Assembly (NCBI RefSeq): GCF_016019885.1
Contig: NZ_JAEANY010000001.1
Span: 744,001 to 808,000 of the forward strand
From: Aurantiacibacter sediminis
GTDB taxonomy: Bacteria; Pseudomonadota; Alphaproteobacteria; Sphingomonadales; Sphingomonadaceae
Length of the DNA stretch: 64,000 nt
Direction of reading: 5' to 3'
The stretch's first letter is position 1, and each line of letters opens with the position of its first letter. The translations under genes and the position numbers were made by a program. The notes beneath the pieces are model-generated. The model did no database searches and was not told where the DNA came from. It saw nothing but the letters and a program-made list of their open reading frames with translations. Below, piece by piece: positions 17,638-25,795 of the stretch.

Positions 17638-17784
17638 ATGCGCAGAATTTTCAGATCGGGCAGGCGTGATGCCTGGAACGAACCGATTTCGACCGAGAGA
17701 CTGAACCAGCCGACGATTTCGCGCGGCAAGATCCTGCCGATGGAAGAACCCAGCTGGCTCGATCGCCTGCTCGGTCGTTACTGA
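17638..17784 (+). CDS. Small basic protein of unknown function (48 residues)
   Basis: A short gene starting at ATG 17638 with an excellent ribosome site (GGAGG about 6 bases upstream) and ending at TGA 17782-17784. It begins MRRIFRSGRRDAWNEP and ends EEPSWLDRLLGRY. The N-terminus is strongly basic (five Arg in the first ten residues) and the C-terminus is amphipathic (WLDRLLGRY); there is no membrane segment or Cys. I do not recognise the family. A strong terminator follows within 20 bases, which supports this being the end of a real transcript, probably with the upstream GT87-like gene 44 bases away. Confidence 0.55.
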   Translation: MRRIFRSGRRDAWNEPISTERLNQPTISRGKILPMEEPSWLDRLLGRY

Positions 17785-17802
17785 TTTTTTCTCAGGCAAA
17801 AT

Positions 17803-17839
17803 AAAGGGCCGGAGCGAGGGTAAGCCGCTCCGGCCCTTT
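17803..17839. terminator. Bidirectional intrinsic terminator
   Basis: Perfect 14-base arms, 17803-17816 and 17826-17839 (AAAGGGCCGGAGCG and its complement), around a 9-base loop. T-rich sequence follows on both strands. It separates the small protein gene from the convergent alanine symporter gene. Confidence 0.9.
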
Positions 17840-17883
17840 GTCTTGTTAAGGCGATGGCCGCGACCAGCGCGGCCCCATTCATA

Positions 17884-19407
17884 TTAATACTCGTTCGGCT
17901 CTTCAGGCGTCTCCACCGTGTGCGTGTGTCCGGCATCCTTCTCGCCCTTCGCGAGCTTGAACACCACGCCCGAAAGCAGCAGCAGCGCGATCAGGTTTGG
18001 CACCACCATCGATCCGTTGGAGATGTCTCCGAGACGCCAGACGAAGTCCGACTTCTGGCTGGCGCCGACCACGATGATCAGGCACCAGAAAACGCGCCAT
18101 GCAATATGCAGCTTTTTCTCGCCTGCGCGTGTCGAGCCCGGGATGCGATCATACAGGAAAGTGATAGCTCGTTCGCCGTAATAGCTCCACGTCAGCAGGG
18201 TCGTGAAAACAAACAGGATCAGCACAAGGCTGACGATGATCGTGCCGATCGGCGTCCCCGCAATTTCGAAAGGAAGCGCCGTGCCGAATGATGTCGCAGT
18301 CATGGAGAAAGGCTCCATCGCGGTCTGCCAGGTGTAGCTGACGATTTCGGTGCTTCCCGTTTCACCACCGACCTGGAAACTGCCCTGCACAGTCAGGATC
18401 ACCAGCGCCGTCATGGTGCACACAACGATAGTGTCGATGAACGTGCCGAGCATCGCCATGCGGCCCTGCTGTTCCGGGTCATTGGTCTGCGCGACAGCGT
18501 GAGCGATCGGGGTCGAACCCTGGCCTGCCTCGTTGGAGAACAGGCCGCGAGCAACACCTGCGCGAATGGCCAGGATCATCAGCGCCCCTGCGAAGCCGCC
18601 CGTTGCCGCTGCCGGATTGAACGCGCTGTAGAAGATGAGGCCGAAAGTCTCAGGGATCAGCGGCGCATTCATCAGCAACACGATCAACGCGATGATGAGG
18701 TAAAGGCCAGCCATGAAGGGAATGACCTTTTCCGCCACGCTGCCGATCGATTTAATGCCGCCGATGATCACCGCGAACACCGCGATGGCGACGATGATGC
18801 CGCCGACAATCTCCGTGATCCCGAAAAGCTCTTTCAGGCCGTCGGCAACGGCATTGGCCTGAATGGCATTGCCGGTGACCATCGCCGAAAACAGCAGAAG
18901 GATACAGAAGATGATTGCCAGCCAGGCATACTTCGGACCGAGCCCCATCATGATGTAGGTCATCGGGCCCCCGCGATAGACACCGTCCGACGTCTTCTCA
19001 CGAAAGCGAATGGCCAGCGAGCCCTCGGCAAAGGCAAGCGCCATGCCGACCAGCGCCGTGATCCACATCCAGAAGATCGCCCCCGGGCCGCCCAGCGCGA
19101 TCGCCGAGGCGACGCCGGCGAGGTTACCCGTACCGACCTGGCCTGAAAGCGCTGTCGAAAGCGCGGCAAAGGGTGAGATCTCGCCTTCGCCTTCGCTTTT
19201 ACGGCCTTTGAACAGGCCCTTGAAAGCGCTACCCAGTTTCAGGATCGGGTAAAAGCGCAGGCCGATCATGATGTAAAGCCCGCCACCCAGCAGCAGGAGC
19301 GCTAGCGGCGGAAAAGGCAGTATTGCCTCGCCGCCCCAGGAGCCGCCCCACAGGAAATCGGCAATATTCGTGACCAGCTCCAGCGCTGGATCGTTCGTGG
19401 CAGACAT
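17884..19407 (-). CDS. Alanine/glycine:cation symporter (AGCS family)
   Basis: A 507-residue sodium-coupled amino-acid carrier with about eleven membrane helices. Family motifs include GQVGTGNLAGVASAIALGGPGAIFWMW at about residues 90-117, AIRFREKTSDGVYRGGPMTYI, and GVARGLFSNEAGQGSTPIAHA, the conserved N-E-A-G-Q-G substrate/cation loop. Uptake of alanine or glycine with Na+ into the cytoplasm is expected. ATG 19407 is preferred over an upstream in-frame ATG at 19602: it has AGGGG about 10 bases before it and the extension is not hydrophobic. A Na+-coupled carrier near a probable Na+-pumping rhodopsin is a suggestive neighbour. Confidence 0.9.
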   Translation of the reverse strand: MSATNDPALELVTNIADFLWGGSWGGEAILPFPPLALLLLGGGLYIMIGLRFYPILKLGSAFKGLFKGRKSEGEGEISPFAALSTALSGQVGTGNLAGVASAIALGGPGAIFWMWITALVGMALAFAEGSLAIRFREKTSDGVYRGGPMTYIMMGLGPKYAWLAIIFCILLLFSAMVTGNAIQANAVADGLKELFGITEIVGGIIVAIAVFAVIIGGIKSIGSVAEKVIPFMAGLYLIIALIVLLMNAPLIPETFGLIFYSAFNPAAATGGFAGALMILAIRAGVARGLFSNEAGQGSTPIAHAVAQTNDPEQQGRMAMLGTFIDTIVVCTMTALVILTVQGSFQVGGETGSTEIVSYTWQTAMEPFSMTATSFGTALPFEIAGTPIGTIIVSLVLILFVFTTLLTWSYYGERAITFLYDRIPGSTRAGEKKLHIAWRVFWCLIIVVGASQKSDFVWRLGDISNGSMVVPNLIALLLLSGVVFKLAKGEKDAGHTHTVETPEEPNEY

Positions 19408-19540
19408 TAGCGAAATCCCCTCGCGTCCCTCAAGAATTATGCGCGCCTTGCTATCGGCGGCGAGCGGCCATGCATAGCCCCCATGTGAAAATTGCGCCGG
19501 ATAGCTGGAAGATTCTCTGCGCTGAGCCCATTTCCCACTC

Positions 19541-19569
19541 TTGCCAAGGCGCAGGCACGCGCCTAGATA
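19541..19569 (+). promoter_or_regulatory. Probable sigma-70 promoter of secE-nusG
   Basis: TTGCCA at 19541-19546, a 17-base spacer and TAGATA at 19564-19569, about 120 bases before secE. It lies in the 280-base intergenic region between the divergent alanine symporter gene and secE. Confidence 0.5.
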
Positions 19570-19687
19570 GCCAATCGTCTTTCCGACATTAGTGATCTTC
19601 AAGCCCCTCCCGGACCTAGCCCGGGGCGGCGAGAGACCCTACCCGGAAGGCGCGAAACAGTTTTTGAATAGCGGAAAGAGCGCCATC

Positions 19688-19900
19688 ATGGCCGAACCAA
19701 CACCGAAGAAGAAAACCAGCCCCGGCGAATTCGTGCGTCAGGTGCGCTCGGAAATGAGCAAGGTCGTCTGGCCGACGCGTGAGGAAACCATCCGCACCGC
19801 GATCTTCGTGTTCATCCTCGTGGTGATCCTCTCGCTGTTCTTCCTTGGCGTTGATTCGCTGTTCGGCTGGGTCGTGCAATCGCTGCTCGACCTGCTTTGA
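19688..19900 (+). CDS. secE: Preprotein translocase subunit SecE
   Basis: 70 residues, the short single-helix form typical of Alphaproteobacteria. The amphipathic cytoplasmic segment FVRQVRSEMSKVVWPTREET carries the conserved KVVWPT motif, followed by one membrane helix (IFVFILVVILSLFFLGVDSLF). SecE clamps SecY in the inner-membrane translocon. nusG follows after 45 bases on the same strand, the classic pair. ATG 19688 is the only start that fits; upstream in-frame codons give no family sequence. Confidence 0.95.
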   Translation: MAEPTPKKKTSPGEFVRQVRSEMSKVVWPTREETIRTAIFVFILVVILSLFFLGVDSLFGWVVQSLLDLL

Positions 19901-19945
19901 TCGCGCACACGCGCCAACAGGATTATTGAGGGAAAAGGGACTATT

Positions 19946-20485
19946 ATGGCAGCCCGCTGGTACATCATTCACGCCTATTCCGGTTTCGAGAACAAGGTGC
20001 GCGACGCGATCCTTTCCGAAGCGGAGCGCCTCGGCCTGTCGCAGGGCGTCGAGGAAGTGGAAGTCCCGACCGAAACCGTTACCGAGATCAAGCGCGGCAA
20101 GAAGGTTCAGGTCGAACGCAAGTTCATGCCGGGCTACGTGCTCGCAAAGCTCAACATGACGGACGATGTCTATCACCTTGTGAAGAACACACCGAAAGTC
20201 ACCGGCTTCCTTGGCAGCGGCAACAAGCCGCAAGCCATTAGCGAGAAGGAAGCCGCGCGTTATTTCGGCGGTGTGGAAGAAGCCAAGTCCGCGCCCAAGA
20301 AGGACATCCACGTCGATTACGAAATCGGCGATCAGGTCAAAGTGCTCGAAGGCCCGTTTGCAAGCTTCAACGGCGAAGTCGAAGAACTCGATTTCGACAA
20401 GGCGAAGGTCAAGGTCAGCGTCTCGATCTTTGGCCGCGCAACGCCGGTGGAACTGGATTTCGACCAAGTCGAACTGGTCAAGTAA
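19946..20485 (+). CDS. nusG: Transcription termination/antitermination protein NusG
   Basis: 179 residues. The NGN domain (AARWYIIHAYSGFENKVRD, VERKFMPGYVLAKLNMTDDVYHLVKNTPKVTGFLG) binds RNA polymerase. The C-terminal KOW domain starts at YEIGDQVKVLEGPFASFNGEVEELD and contacts Rho or NusE/S10. AAGGGA precedes the ATG by about 8 bases. In most Alphaproteobacteria rplK follows directly; here the next plus-strand ribosomal gene is 3.8 kb away, and trkH begins on the opposite strand only 24 bases after the stop, with no intrinsic terminator visible between them. Confidence 0.97.
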   Translation: MAARWYIIHAYSGFENKVRDAILSEAERLGLSQGVEEVEVPTETVTEIKRGKKVQVERKFMPGYVLAKLNMTDDVYHLVKNTPKVTGFLGSGNKPQAISEKEAARYFGGVEEAKSAPKKDIHVDYEIGDQVKVLEGPFASFNGEVEELDFDKAKVKVSVSIFGRATPVELDFDQVELVK

Positions 20486-20509
20486 GTCAGCGGCGCCTCT
20501 TTGTTGGGG

Positions 20510-21877
20510 CTACCCGATATGGATATGCGCCGAGCCTTCGCAGTCGGGCGCATGCTTGGGGGCCATCAGGAAATAGGCGAGGAATAGCGGGCTGACGCGG
20601 CCTGCGAACATCAGCGCCATCACGATGGCCTGACCGACCCGGTCGAGCGCACCCGTTGCGCCTTGGCTGAGCCCGACGGTGCCAAAGGCGCTGACCGCTT
20701 CGAACATCAGCGCTTCGAACCCCGCATCCTGCGTCAGCATAAGCGCGAAGACGCCGGTCACCACGATCATGCCCGAAGCGCACAGCGCGGCGAGCGCGGC
20801 GAACAGTTTCTCGCGCGTGATCGTGTGGCCGAAAACGCTCGGCTCCCGGTGGTGGCGGAAGAAAGCGATGGTGGCGAGCAGCACGATGGCTGCCGTCGTC
20901 ACTTTCACCCCGCCGCCCGTCGAGCCGACGCCTGCGCCGATGAACATGAGCACGGTGGATGCAAAACCGGTCTCCTGCCGCATCGCCCCGAAATCGAGCG
21001 TGGCAAAGCCGGCGGTGCGCGTCGTGGCGGATTGAAAAAGGGCGGCGACAAGCCTCTCCCCGTCATCGGCGAGGCCGCCCAGCGTCGCAGGATTGCTCCA
21101 TTCGGTCGCGGCAAACATCAGCATGCCTGCTGCAAGCAGGACGAGCGTAGAGGCCAACATCAGACGCGAATGCACCGATAAGCCTTTACCGCTCCGAAGA
21201 TTGCCCAGCTCCAGCAGCACCAGCCAGCCCAGCCCGCCCATGATGAAAAGCGCGGCGAGCGGAAGCGTGACTTGCGGCAAATCAGTGTAATCCTGGAAAC
21301 TGTTCCCTTGCAGGTCGAAGCCCGCATTGTTGAACGCGGCAATTGAATGGAAGACGCTGCGCCAAACGCCATACCAGCCTTCTTGCGGGACCCAATGCAA
21401 CGCAAGGATGGCAGCGCCCACTGTTTGCACAATCAATGCGACGAGGATCACTTTACGCGCGATTTTTCCGATCCCGCGAACATTGGGTCGCCCAAGCTCG
21501 GTTTGCAGCAGCGATACCTTTGCCCCGCCGTCATTCTCATTGAGGAACGCGATGAGCGGGTAAGCGAAAACGATGAGGCCGAGCCCGCCGACCTGCATCA
21601 GCACTGCGATCACCGCCTCGCCGAAAAGCGTATAGCTTTCCCCGGTCGCAACCACAGTAAGTCCGGTCACGGTCGTCGCGCTGACCGAGGTGAAAAACGC
21701 ATCGCCCAGATCGACCGGCTGCGATTGGGCGAAAGGCATTGAAAGCAACAATGTGCCGATCGTGATGGCCGTAAGATAAAGCGCGCAAAGCGCCACGGGC
21801 GGCGACATATTTGCCAGTCCGGCCGCCTCTTCTTTCGAGACGTCCGACGCCTCTTTATCTGTGTCGCCTGTCGCCAT
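20510..21877 (-). CDS. trkH: TrkH family potassium uptake protein
   Basis: 455 residues, the channel-like membrane subunit of Trk/Ktr potassium uptake. Four pore repeats are visible: SATTVTGLTVVATGESYT, AFNNAGFDLQG, ATTRTAGFATLDFGAM and AFGTVGLSQGATG, each with the filter-loop Gly. GVGSTGGGVKVTT precedes the intracellular gating loop. The regulatory TrkA/KtrA partner is not in the window. ATG 21877 is preferred to 21934 because the extension is polar and lacks a ribosome site, but this is not certain. The gene is divergent to the rhodopsin gene, so the two share a 208-base upstream region; both concern monovalent cations. Confidence 0.9.
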   Translation of the reverse strand: MATGDTDKEASDVSKEEAAGLANMSPPVALCALYLTAITIGTLLLSMPFAQSQPVDLGDAFFTSVSATTVTGLTVVATGESYTLFGEAVIAVLMQVGGLGLIVFAYPLIAFLNENDGGAKVSLLQTELGRPNVRGIGKIARKVILVALIVQTVGAAILALHWVPQEGWYGVWRSVFHSIAAFNNAGFDLQGNSFQDYTDLPQVTLPLAALFIMGGLGWLVLLELGNLRSGKGLSVHSRLMLASTLVLLAAGMLMFAATEWSNPATLGGLADDGERLVAALFQSATTRTAGFATLDFGAMRQETGFASTVLMFIGAGVGSTGGGVKVTTAAIVLLATIAFFRHHREPSVFGHTITREKLFAALAALCASGMIVVTGVFALMLTQDAGFEALMFEAVSAFGTVGLSQGATGALDRVGQAIVMALMFAGRVSPLFLAYFLMAPKHAPDCEGSAHIHIG

Positions 21878-21973
21878 GTGTCGGCTATTCAATTGAGCGT
21901 TCTCGTTATTGTTCCGGTGCCGGGCACCGACCATTTCCCGTAGTCAGGCCCCCAAATTTCTCGGCACTCTTTC

Positions 21974-22036
21974 CGCCCGCATGCGTTTGCAGACCGATAA
22001 CCGACCGGAAATCCAGTCGTCCAAACGCATCGGGCG
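21974..22036 (+). repeat. Interrupted inverted repeat in the rhodopsin leader
   Basis: The arm at 21974-21989 (CGCCCG, one bulged C, ATGCGTTTG) is complementary to 22022-22036 (CAAACGCAT, CGGGCG), giving 15 paired bases around a 32-base loop. It ends 49 bases before the rhodopsin ATG, so it could fold in the mRNA leader or bind a regulator. A second palindrome, CGGTGCC-G-GGCACCG, lies at 21915-21929. Confidence 0.55.
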
Positions 22037-22085
22037 GGGGCATCTGGCAGCTTGATCGCAATGCGACTGAAAAGGGGAACGCGCT

Positions 22086-22985
22086 ATGCCGACAATTGAG
22101 AATTTCGTGGAGATGGCCGTCTGGCAATATGACGTCGTCCGCCACGCTTTCGCCTTTACCGTCGCGGTGTTCGCGGCCGGTCTCGTCTATTTTGCGATGA
22201 CTGCATACCAGACCGCGCCTGCCTATCGCGCGACTTCGATTATCTCCGCCGTCGTGATGGTCTCGGCCGCTCTCGAAATTGGCCAGCTGTGGATGCTGTG
22301 GAATGCGAGCTTCGACTTCAATCCGGAGACGCAGATGTTTGCGGTCGTCGATGGAGAGCGTTTCTCCAACGGCTACAGATACATGAACTGGATGATCGAC
22401 GTGCCGATGTTGATGACGCAATTGGTCGTCGTTGCAGGCTTTGCGGGCGCTGCCCTGTTCCGCAAATGGGCGCTCCTGACCTTCACCGGTATCGCCATGA
22501 TCCTGACCGGCTATGTCGGCCAGTATTACGAGCCTGCTGCTGCCGGCATCCCCGGCTATGAAGGCGGTGAGTGGCTGTGGATCTGGGGCGCGATCAGCAC
22601 CGTCTTCATGATCTGGATGATTATGATCCTCTCGGGAGCGGTCCGCAATATTCAGGGTGAGCATAGCGATGCGGTGCGCAAGGGCCTCGTCCAGTGCTTC
22701 TGGTTCCTCGTCATCACATGGGCCATCTACCCGATCGCCTATATGTGGCCGGTGGTCGATTCCTCGGCCAATGGCGTGGTCGTTCGCCAGACGCTCTACA
22801 CCATCGCCGATGTCACTTCGAAGCTGGTCTTCGGCGTGATGCTGAGCCAGGTGGCCCTGCGCCGCTCGGCAGAGCTGGGCTATCGCAATGCAGCCTTCTC
22901 GATGATGGACCGCACGCCCAGTTCGGATATGATCGCGGCTGAAGATCGCATCGCCGGACAGGTGACGGAAACCAAGACGCGCTGA
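22086..22985 (+). CDS. NDQ-type microbial rhodopsin, probable light-driven sodium pump
   Basis: A 299-residue seven-helix retinal protein. Helix C reads [16 protein letters not shown], giving Asn101, Asp105 and Gln112 at the positions that are D-T-E in proton-pumping proteorhodopsin. N-D-Q is the signature of sodium-pumping rhodopsins such as KR2. Helix G reads [12 protein letters not shown] with Asp242 and the retinal Schiff-base Lys246. Leu109 at the spectral-tuning position suggests green absorption. AAGGGGA lies about 8 bases before the ATG. The C-terminal tail (after about residue 262) is polar and long. No carotenoid or retinal-forming gene (blh, crt) is in the window. Neighbours are trkH (divergent) and a CPBP protease (convergent). 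Confidence 0.94.
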   Translation: MPTIENFVEMAVWQYDVVRHAFAFTVAVFAAGLVYFAMTAYQTAPAYRATSIISAVVMVSAALEIGQLWMLWNASFDFNPETQMFAVVDGERFSNGYRYMNWMIDVPMLMTQLVVVAGFAGAALFRKWALLTFTGIAMILTGYVGQYYEPAAAGIPGYEGGEWLWIWGAISTVFMIWMIMILSGAVRNIQGEHSDAVRKGLVQCFWFLVITWAIYPIAYMWPVVDSSANGVVVRQTLYTIADVTSKLVFGVMLSQVALRRSAELGYRNAAFSMMDRTPSSDMIAAEDRIAGQVTETKTR

Positions 22986-22991
22986 TTGCTC

Positions 22992-23016
22992 GGCCTGCGG
23001 AATAATTCTGCGGGCC
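22992..23016. terminator. Hairpin between convergent rhodopsin and CPBP genes
   Basis: GGCCTGCGGAAT and ATTCTGCGGGCC pair over 12 bases (two wobble pairs) around a one-base centre. Only a weak T-rich tail (AGTATTTC) follows, so termination efficiency is uncertain. Confidence 0.5.
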
Positions 23017-23027
23017 AGTATTTCGCC

Positions 23028-23852
23028 TTAGACAGCAAACCATCCCATGGCGTCTGCGTAAAACAGGGCCATGGCGATGGTGTCTACGGCGGCATGGGCA
23101 ATGATGCAGGCCCACAGATTGCCCTTTTGCTGCATGCGCAGCCAGCCGAGGAACAGGCCGACCGTGCCCGTTACCACCACTCCGCCCCAGCCTTGATAAG
23201 CGTGCGGCAGGCCGAACAGGACGGCCTGGATGACGATCACCAGCCATGGTTTGCCGCGCAGCCCAGATACGCGGGCGAGGCGATCCATCAGGAACCCGCG
23301 ATAGAGCAATTCTTCGCCCGTGCCCGCCGCCAGCCATGCCACGCCCACGACCCATAGTGCGAACATCATCGGGCTTTCGATGACCATATTGAGCACCAGG
23401 CTGGCATCGGGCATGCCGAGGCCGATCGCCTCGACGGCCGCGCCGACAAGGCCGAAAATCAGGAAAATCACGGCGGTCGCCACCGCCGCCAAGGCCAGCG
23501 TTTTGCCCCAGCCGCTCGGCGGCGCGGTAAGCGTCCATGCCTCTAAGACGCGACCCTCGCGCCGCAGCCACAGGAATGCGACGATTAGCCCGAGCGTCAT
23601 GCCCACGACCACGGTCGACCATGTGACGAAAGAGCTTAGCTCCGGTTCACCTTCGGCTCCGCTTGCAGCATATTCGAAAAGCGACGGAAGCGCGGGCAGG
23701 GCGCTGCCGAAGAAGTAGACAAAGCCGACCGTTATGATTTGGGCGAGAAGCAGGCCCCAGCCGATGGTTTCGAGCGAAGGTGGGGGGAACGTCCTCCGGC
23801 TGCGCGCTGTCACGTCTCTGCGATCGTCAAAAACATCTGCCGGATTTGTCAT
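23028..23852 (-). CDS. CPBP family intramembrane metalloprotease
   Basis: 274 residues, about seven membrane helices. The three CPBP (Abi/CAAX-like) motifs are present: GTGEELLYRGFLMDRL with the Glu-Glu and Arg, VLFGLPHAYQGWGG with FxxxH, and IIAHAAVDTIAM with the third metal or catalytic His-Asp. The substrate is unknown; members process prenylated proteins in eukaryotes and bacteriocin-related or other membrane substrates in bacteria. The gene converges on the rhodopsin gene with a hairpin between. Its start region faces the 425-base leader of rplK. There is no obvious partner gene. Confidence 0.88.
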   Translation of the reverse strand: MTNPADVFDDRRDVTARSRRTFPPPSLETIGWGLLLAQIITVGFVYFFGSALPALPSLFEYAASGAEGEPELSSFVTWSTVVVGMTLGLIVAFLWLRREGRVLEAWTLTAPPSGWGKTLALAAVATAVIFLIFGLVGAAVEAIGLGMPDASLVLNMVIESPMMFALWVVGVAWLAAGTGEELLYRGFLMDRLARVSGLRGKPWLVIVIQAVLFGLPHAYQGWGGVVVTGTVGLFLGWLRMQQKGNLWACIIAHAAVDTIAMALFYADAMGWFAV

Positions 23853-24277
23853 TTCGCGCCCTTTCCCCTGTGCTTCGCCGCATTTTGCGCGGGACGAGGC
23901 CTAAGGCAAGCTGCTCGGCGCGCTTTCCTACAGAAGTCAGATATGATCCGACGGGCGCATGACCTTGGTATTTTGCCTCGAACCATCATCCTCGCCGAAG
24001 GCTTTGCAATCCGCAGAAATGCGCCATTTCTGCCGCGCCGGATTTTCCGCTTTGGACACTGTCACACCTGTCACACCCCGCGCTTCGCCACCCGGCCAAG
24101 CCGAGGGCGAATCGCTTGCATTTGCCGCCAGAAGCGCTAAGTGCGCGCTCTCTCGTTCACAGTATCGGGAAACCCGTGCGGGAGGCTCGCCCCGGCAAGC
24201 CGTTCGACCGCTTAACATGATCCTTCGTTAGGCTCAGGACAGGGCCGCGAGGGAGACAGTGAGAAAAGGAGGCCATC
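23853..24277 (+). other. Gene-free region upstream of rplK
   Basis: 425 bases between the divergent CPBP gene and rplK with no believable gene. It contains a perfect 9-base tandem repeat TGTCACACC at about 24060-24077, a candidate rplK promoter near 24116, and the long untranslated leader and ribosome site of rplK. Confidence 0.6.
24116..24143 (+). promoter_or_regulatory. Candidate promoter of rplK-rplA
   Basis: TTGCAT at 24116-24121, a 16-base spacer and TAAGTG at 24138-24143. The -10 match is weak, but position and form resemble the secE and tRNA-Trp promoters. The implied leader is about 125 bases. Confidence 0.38.
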
Positions 24278-24709
24278 ATGGCCAAGAAGATCGAAGGTTA
24301 CATCAACCTTCAGGTGCCCGCTGGCACCGCCAACCCGTCGCCGCCCATCGGCCCTGCGCTGGGCCAGCGCGGCGTGAACATCATGGAATTCTGCAAGGCC
24401 TTCAACGCCGCTACGCAGGACATGGAAAAAGGCGCGCCGATCCCCACGAAGATCACCGTCTATGCCGACCGCAGCTTCACCTTCGTCACGAAGACGCCGC
24501 CCGCTAGCTACATGATCAAGAAGGCGATGAAGATCAAATCGGGTTCAAAAGAGCCCGGCAAGGACATCATCGGCTCGATCAAGACCAGCCAGCTGGCCGA
24601 GATCGCCGAAGCCAAGATGGCTGATCTGAACGCCAACGACATCGATCAGGCAACCAAGATCATCGCCGGTTCCGCCCGCTCGATGGGCATCGAAGTGGTG
24701 GAGGGCTGA
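24278..24709 (+). CDS. rplK: 50S ribosomal protein L11
   Basis: 143 residues, full length. The N-terminal thiostrepton-binding domain shows [37 protein letters not shown]. The C-terminal rRNA-binding domain ends [15 protein letters not shown]11 forms the GTPase-associated centre of the large subunit. GGAGG is 6 bases before the ATG. rplA follows after 4 bases. Unlike the usual order, nusG is not directly upstream and rplJ/rplL are not directly downstream. Confidence 0.98.
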   Translation: MAKKIEGYINLQVPAGTANPSPPIGPALGQRGVNIMEFCKAFNAATQDMEKGAPIPTKITVYADRSFTFVTKTPPASYMIKKAMKIKSGSKEPGKDIIGSIKTSQLAEIAEAKMADLNANDIDQATKIIAGSARSMGIEVVEG

Positions 24710-24713
24710 TACC

Positions 24714-25403
24714 ATGGCACAGACAAAGAAGCAGCAGAAGGTCGCAGAACTCGACCGTGAGAAGCTCTACACTGTAGACGAAGCCATCGCGACGCTGCGT
24801 GAGCACAAGGCCAATTTCGACGAGACCGTCGAAGTCGCCATGAACCTGGGCGTCGATCCGCGCCATGCAGACCAGATGGTCCGCGGCATGGTCTCGCTGC
24901 CGGGTGGCACGGGCAAGGACGTGAAAGTCGCCGTGTTCGCCCGCGGTGACAATGCCGAGAAGGCTACCGCCGCAGGTGCTGACAAGGTTGGCGCCGAAGA
25001 CCTGATGGAGGACATGCAGAACGGCAATCTCGATTATGACCGCGTGATCGCCACGCCGGACATGATGGGCGTTGTCGGCCGCCTCGGTAAGGTGCTGGGC
25101 CCCAAGGGCCTGATGCCGAACCCGAAGCTGGGCACCGTCACCCCGAATGTGGAACAGGCCGTGAAGGACGCCAAGGGCGGCCAGGTCGAATTCCGCGTCG
25201 AGAAGATGGGCATCATCCACTCCGGCATCGGCAAGCTCTCCTTCAAGGATGAAGACCTGAAGAAGAACTTCACCGCTCTGACGCAGGCCATCGTGAAAGC
25301 GAAGCCATCGGGCGCGAAGGGCAAATATGTCAAGAAGGTCTCCCTGACCTCGACTATGGGCCCCGGCCTGAAGGTCGATCTGGCCGAGATCGAAGGCGCG
25401 TAA
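24714..25403 (+). CDS. rplA: 50S ribosomal protein L1
   Basis: 229 residues, full length. Typical L1 segments are [68 protein letters not shown] and the C-terminal [12 protein letters not shown]1 forms the mobile stalk at the E site and in enterobacteria represses its own operon by binding the mRNA. It is 4 bases after rplK and followed by an intrinsic terminator, so rplK-rplA form a two-gene unit here. Confidence 0.98.
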   Translation: MAQTKKQQKVAELDREKLYTVDEAIATLREHKANFDETVEVAMNLGVDPRHADQMVRGMVSLPGGTGKDVKVAVFARGDNAEKATAAGADKVGAEDLMEDMQNGNLDYDRVIATPDMMGVVGRLGKVLGPKGLMPNPKLGTVTPNVEQAVKDAKGGQVEFRVEKMGIIHSGIGKLSFKDEDLKKNFTALTQAIVKAKPSGAKGKYVKKVSLTSTMGPGLKVDLAEIEGA

Positions 25404-25454
25404 GCTTCAGGCGCTACACAAATCGCTTCCCTACAGGGTTGGGAAAGCCGACTG

Positions 25455-25486
25455 AAAGGGCCGTGGGAGCGATTCCACGGCCCTTT
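25455..25486 (+). terminator. Intrinsic terminator after rplA
   Basis: Arms 25455-25466 (AAAGGGCCGTGG) and 25475-25486 pair perfectly around an 8-base loop; the 3' arm ends in TTTT. Confidence 0.85.
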
Positions 25487-25550
25487 TGCCGTAGAACGCT
25501 CTCGGAAAGATCAGGCGCGCCATGCGTTGAGTGGTGTGAAAGGACGTATC

Positions 25551-25754
25551 ATGAATAAGACCCTTATCACCATTATCGCGATTGCCGCGTTCGTCACCGG
25601 CCTCGCGTTGTGGACCGACACACGCATTGCAGCAGGCGCAGGCGCGCTGGCCCTGCTCGGCGTGATTATCTACGGCTATATCAGCAATAAGCGCGCAAGC
25701 GACGCAACCTATCGTAAAGCGGAGCGCAACGCGCGTGAAATGCGCAAATCATAA
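25551..25754 (+). CDS. Small two-helix membrane protein of unknown function
   Basis: 67 residues. Two membrane helices (LITIIAIAAFVTGLALW and AGAGALALLGVIIYGYI) are joined by a short TDTRIA loop, followed by a charged tail NKRASDATYRKAERNAREMRKS that should be cytoplasmic. ATG 25551 has AAAGGA about 8 bases upstream; an in-frame start at 25527 has none. I do not recognise a named family. It is separated from rplA by a terminator, so it is a monocistronic gene, and it converges on the DUF2339 gene with a GC-rich hairpin between them. Confidence 0.65.
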   Translation: MNKTLITIIAIAAFVTGLALWTDTRIAAGAGALALLGVIIYGYISNKRASDATYRKAERNAREMRKS

Positions 25755-25765
25755 ATACCGTTGAT

Positions 25766-25795
25766 GCAGCGCGGGCGGATGAACGCTCGCGCTGC
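25766..25795. terminator. GC-rich hairpin between convergent genes
   Basis: GCAGCGCGGGCG (25766-25777) pairs with CGCTCGCGCTGC (25784-25795) over 12 bases around GATGAA. The T-tract is poor on both sides. Confidence 0.5.
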
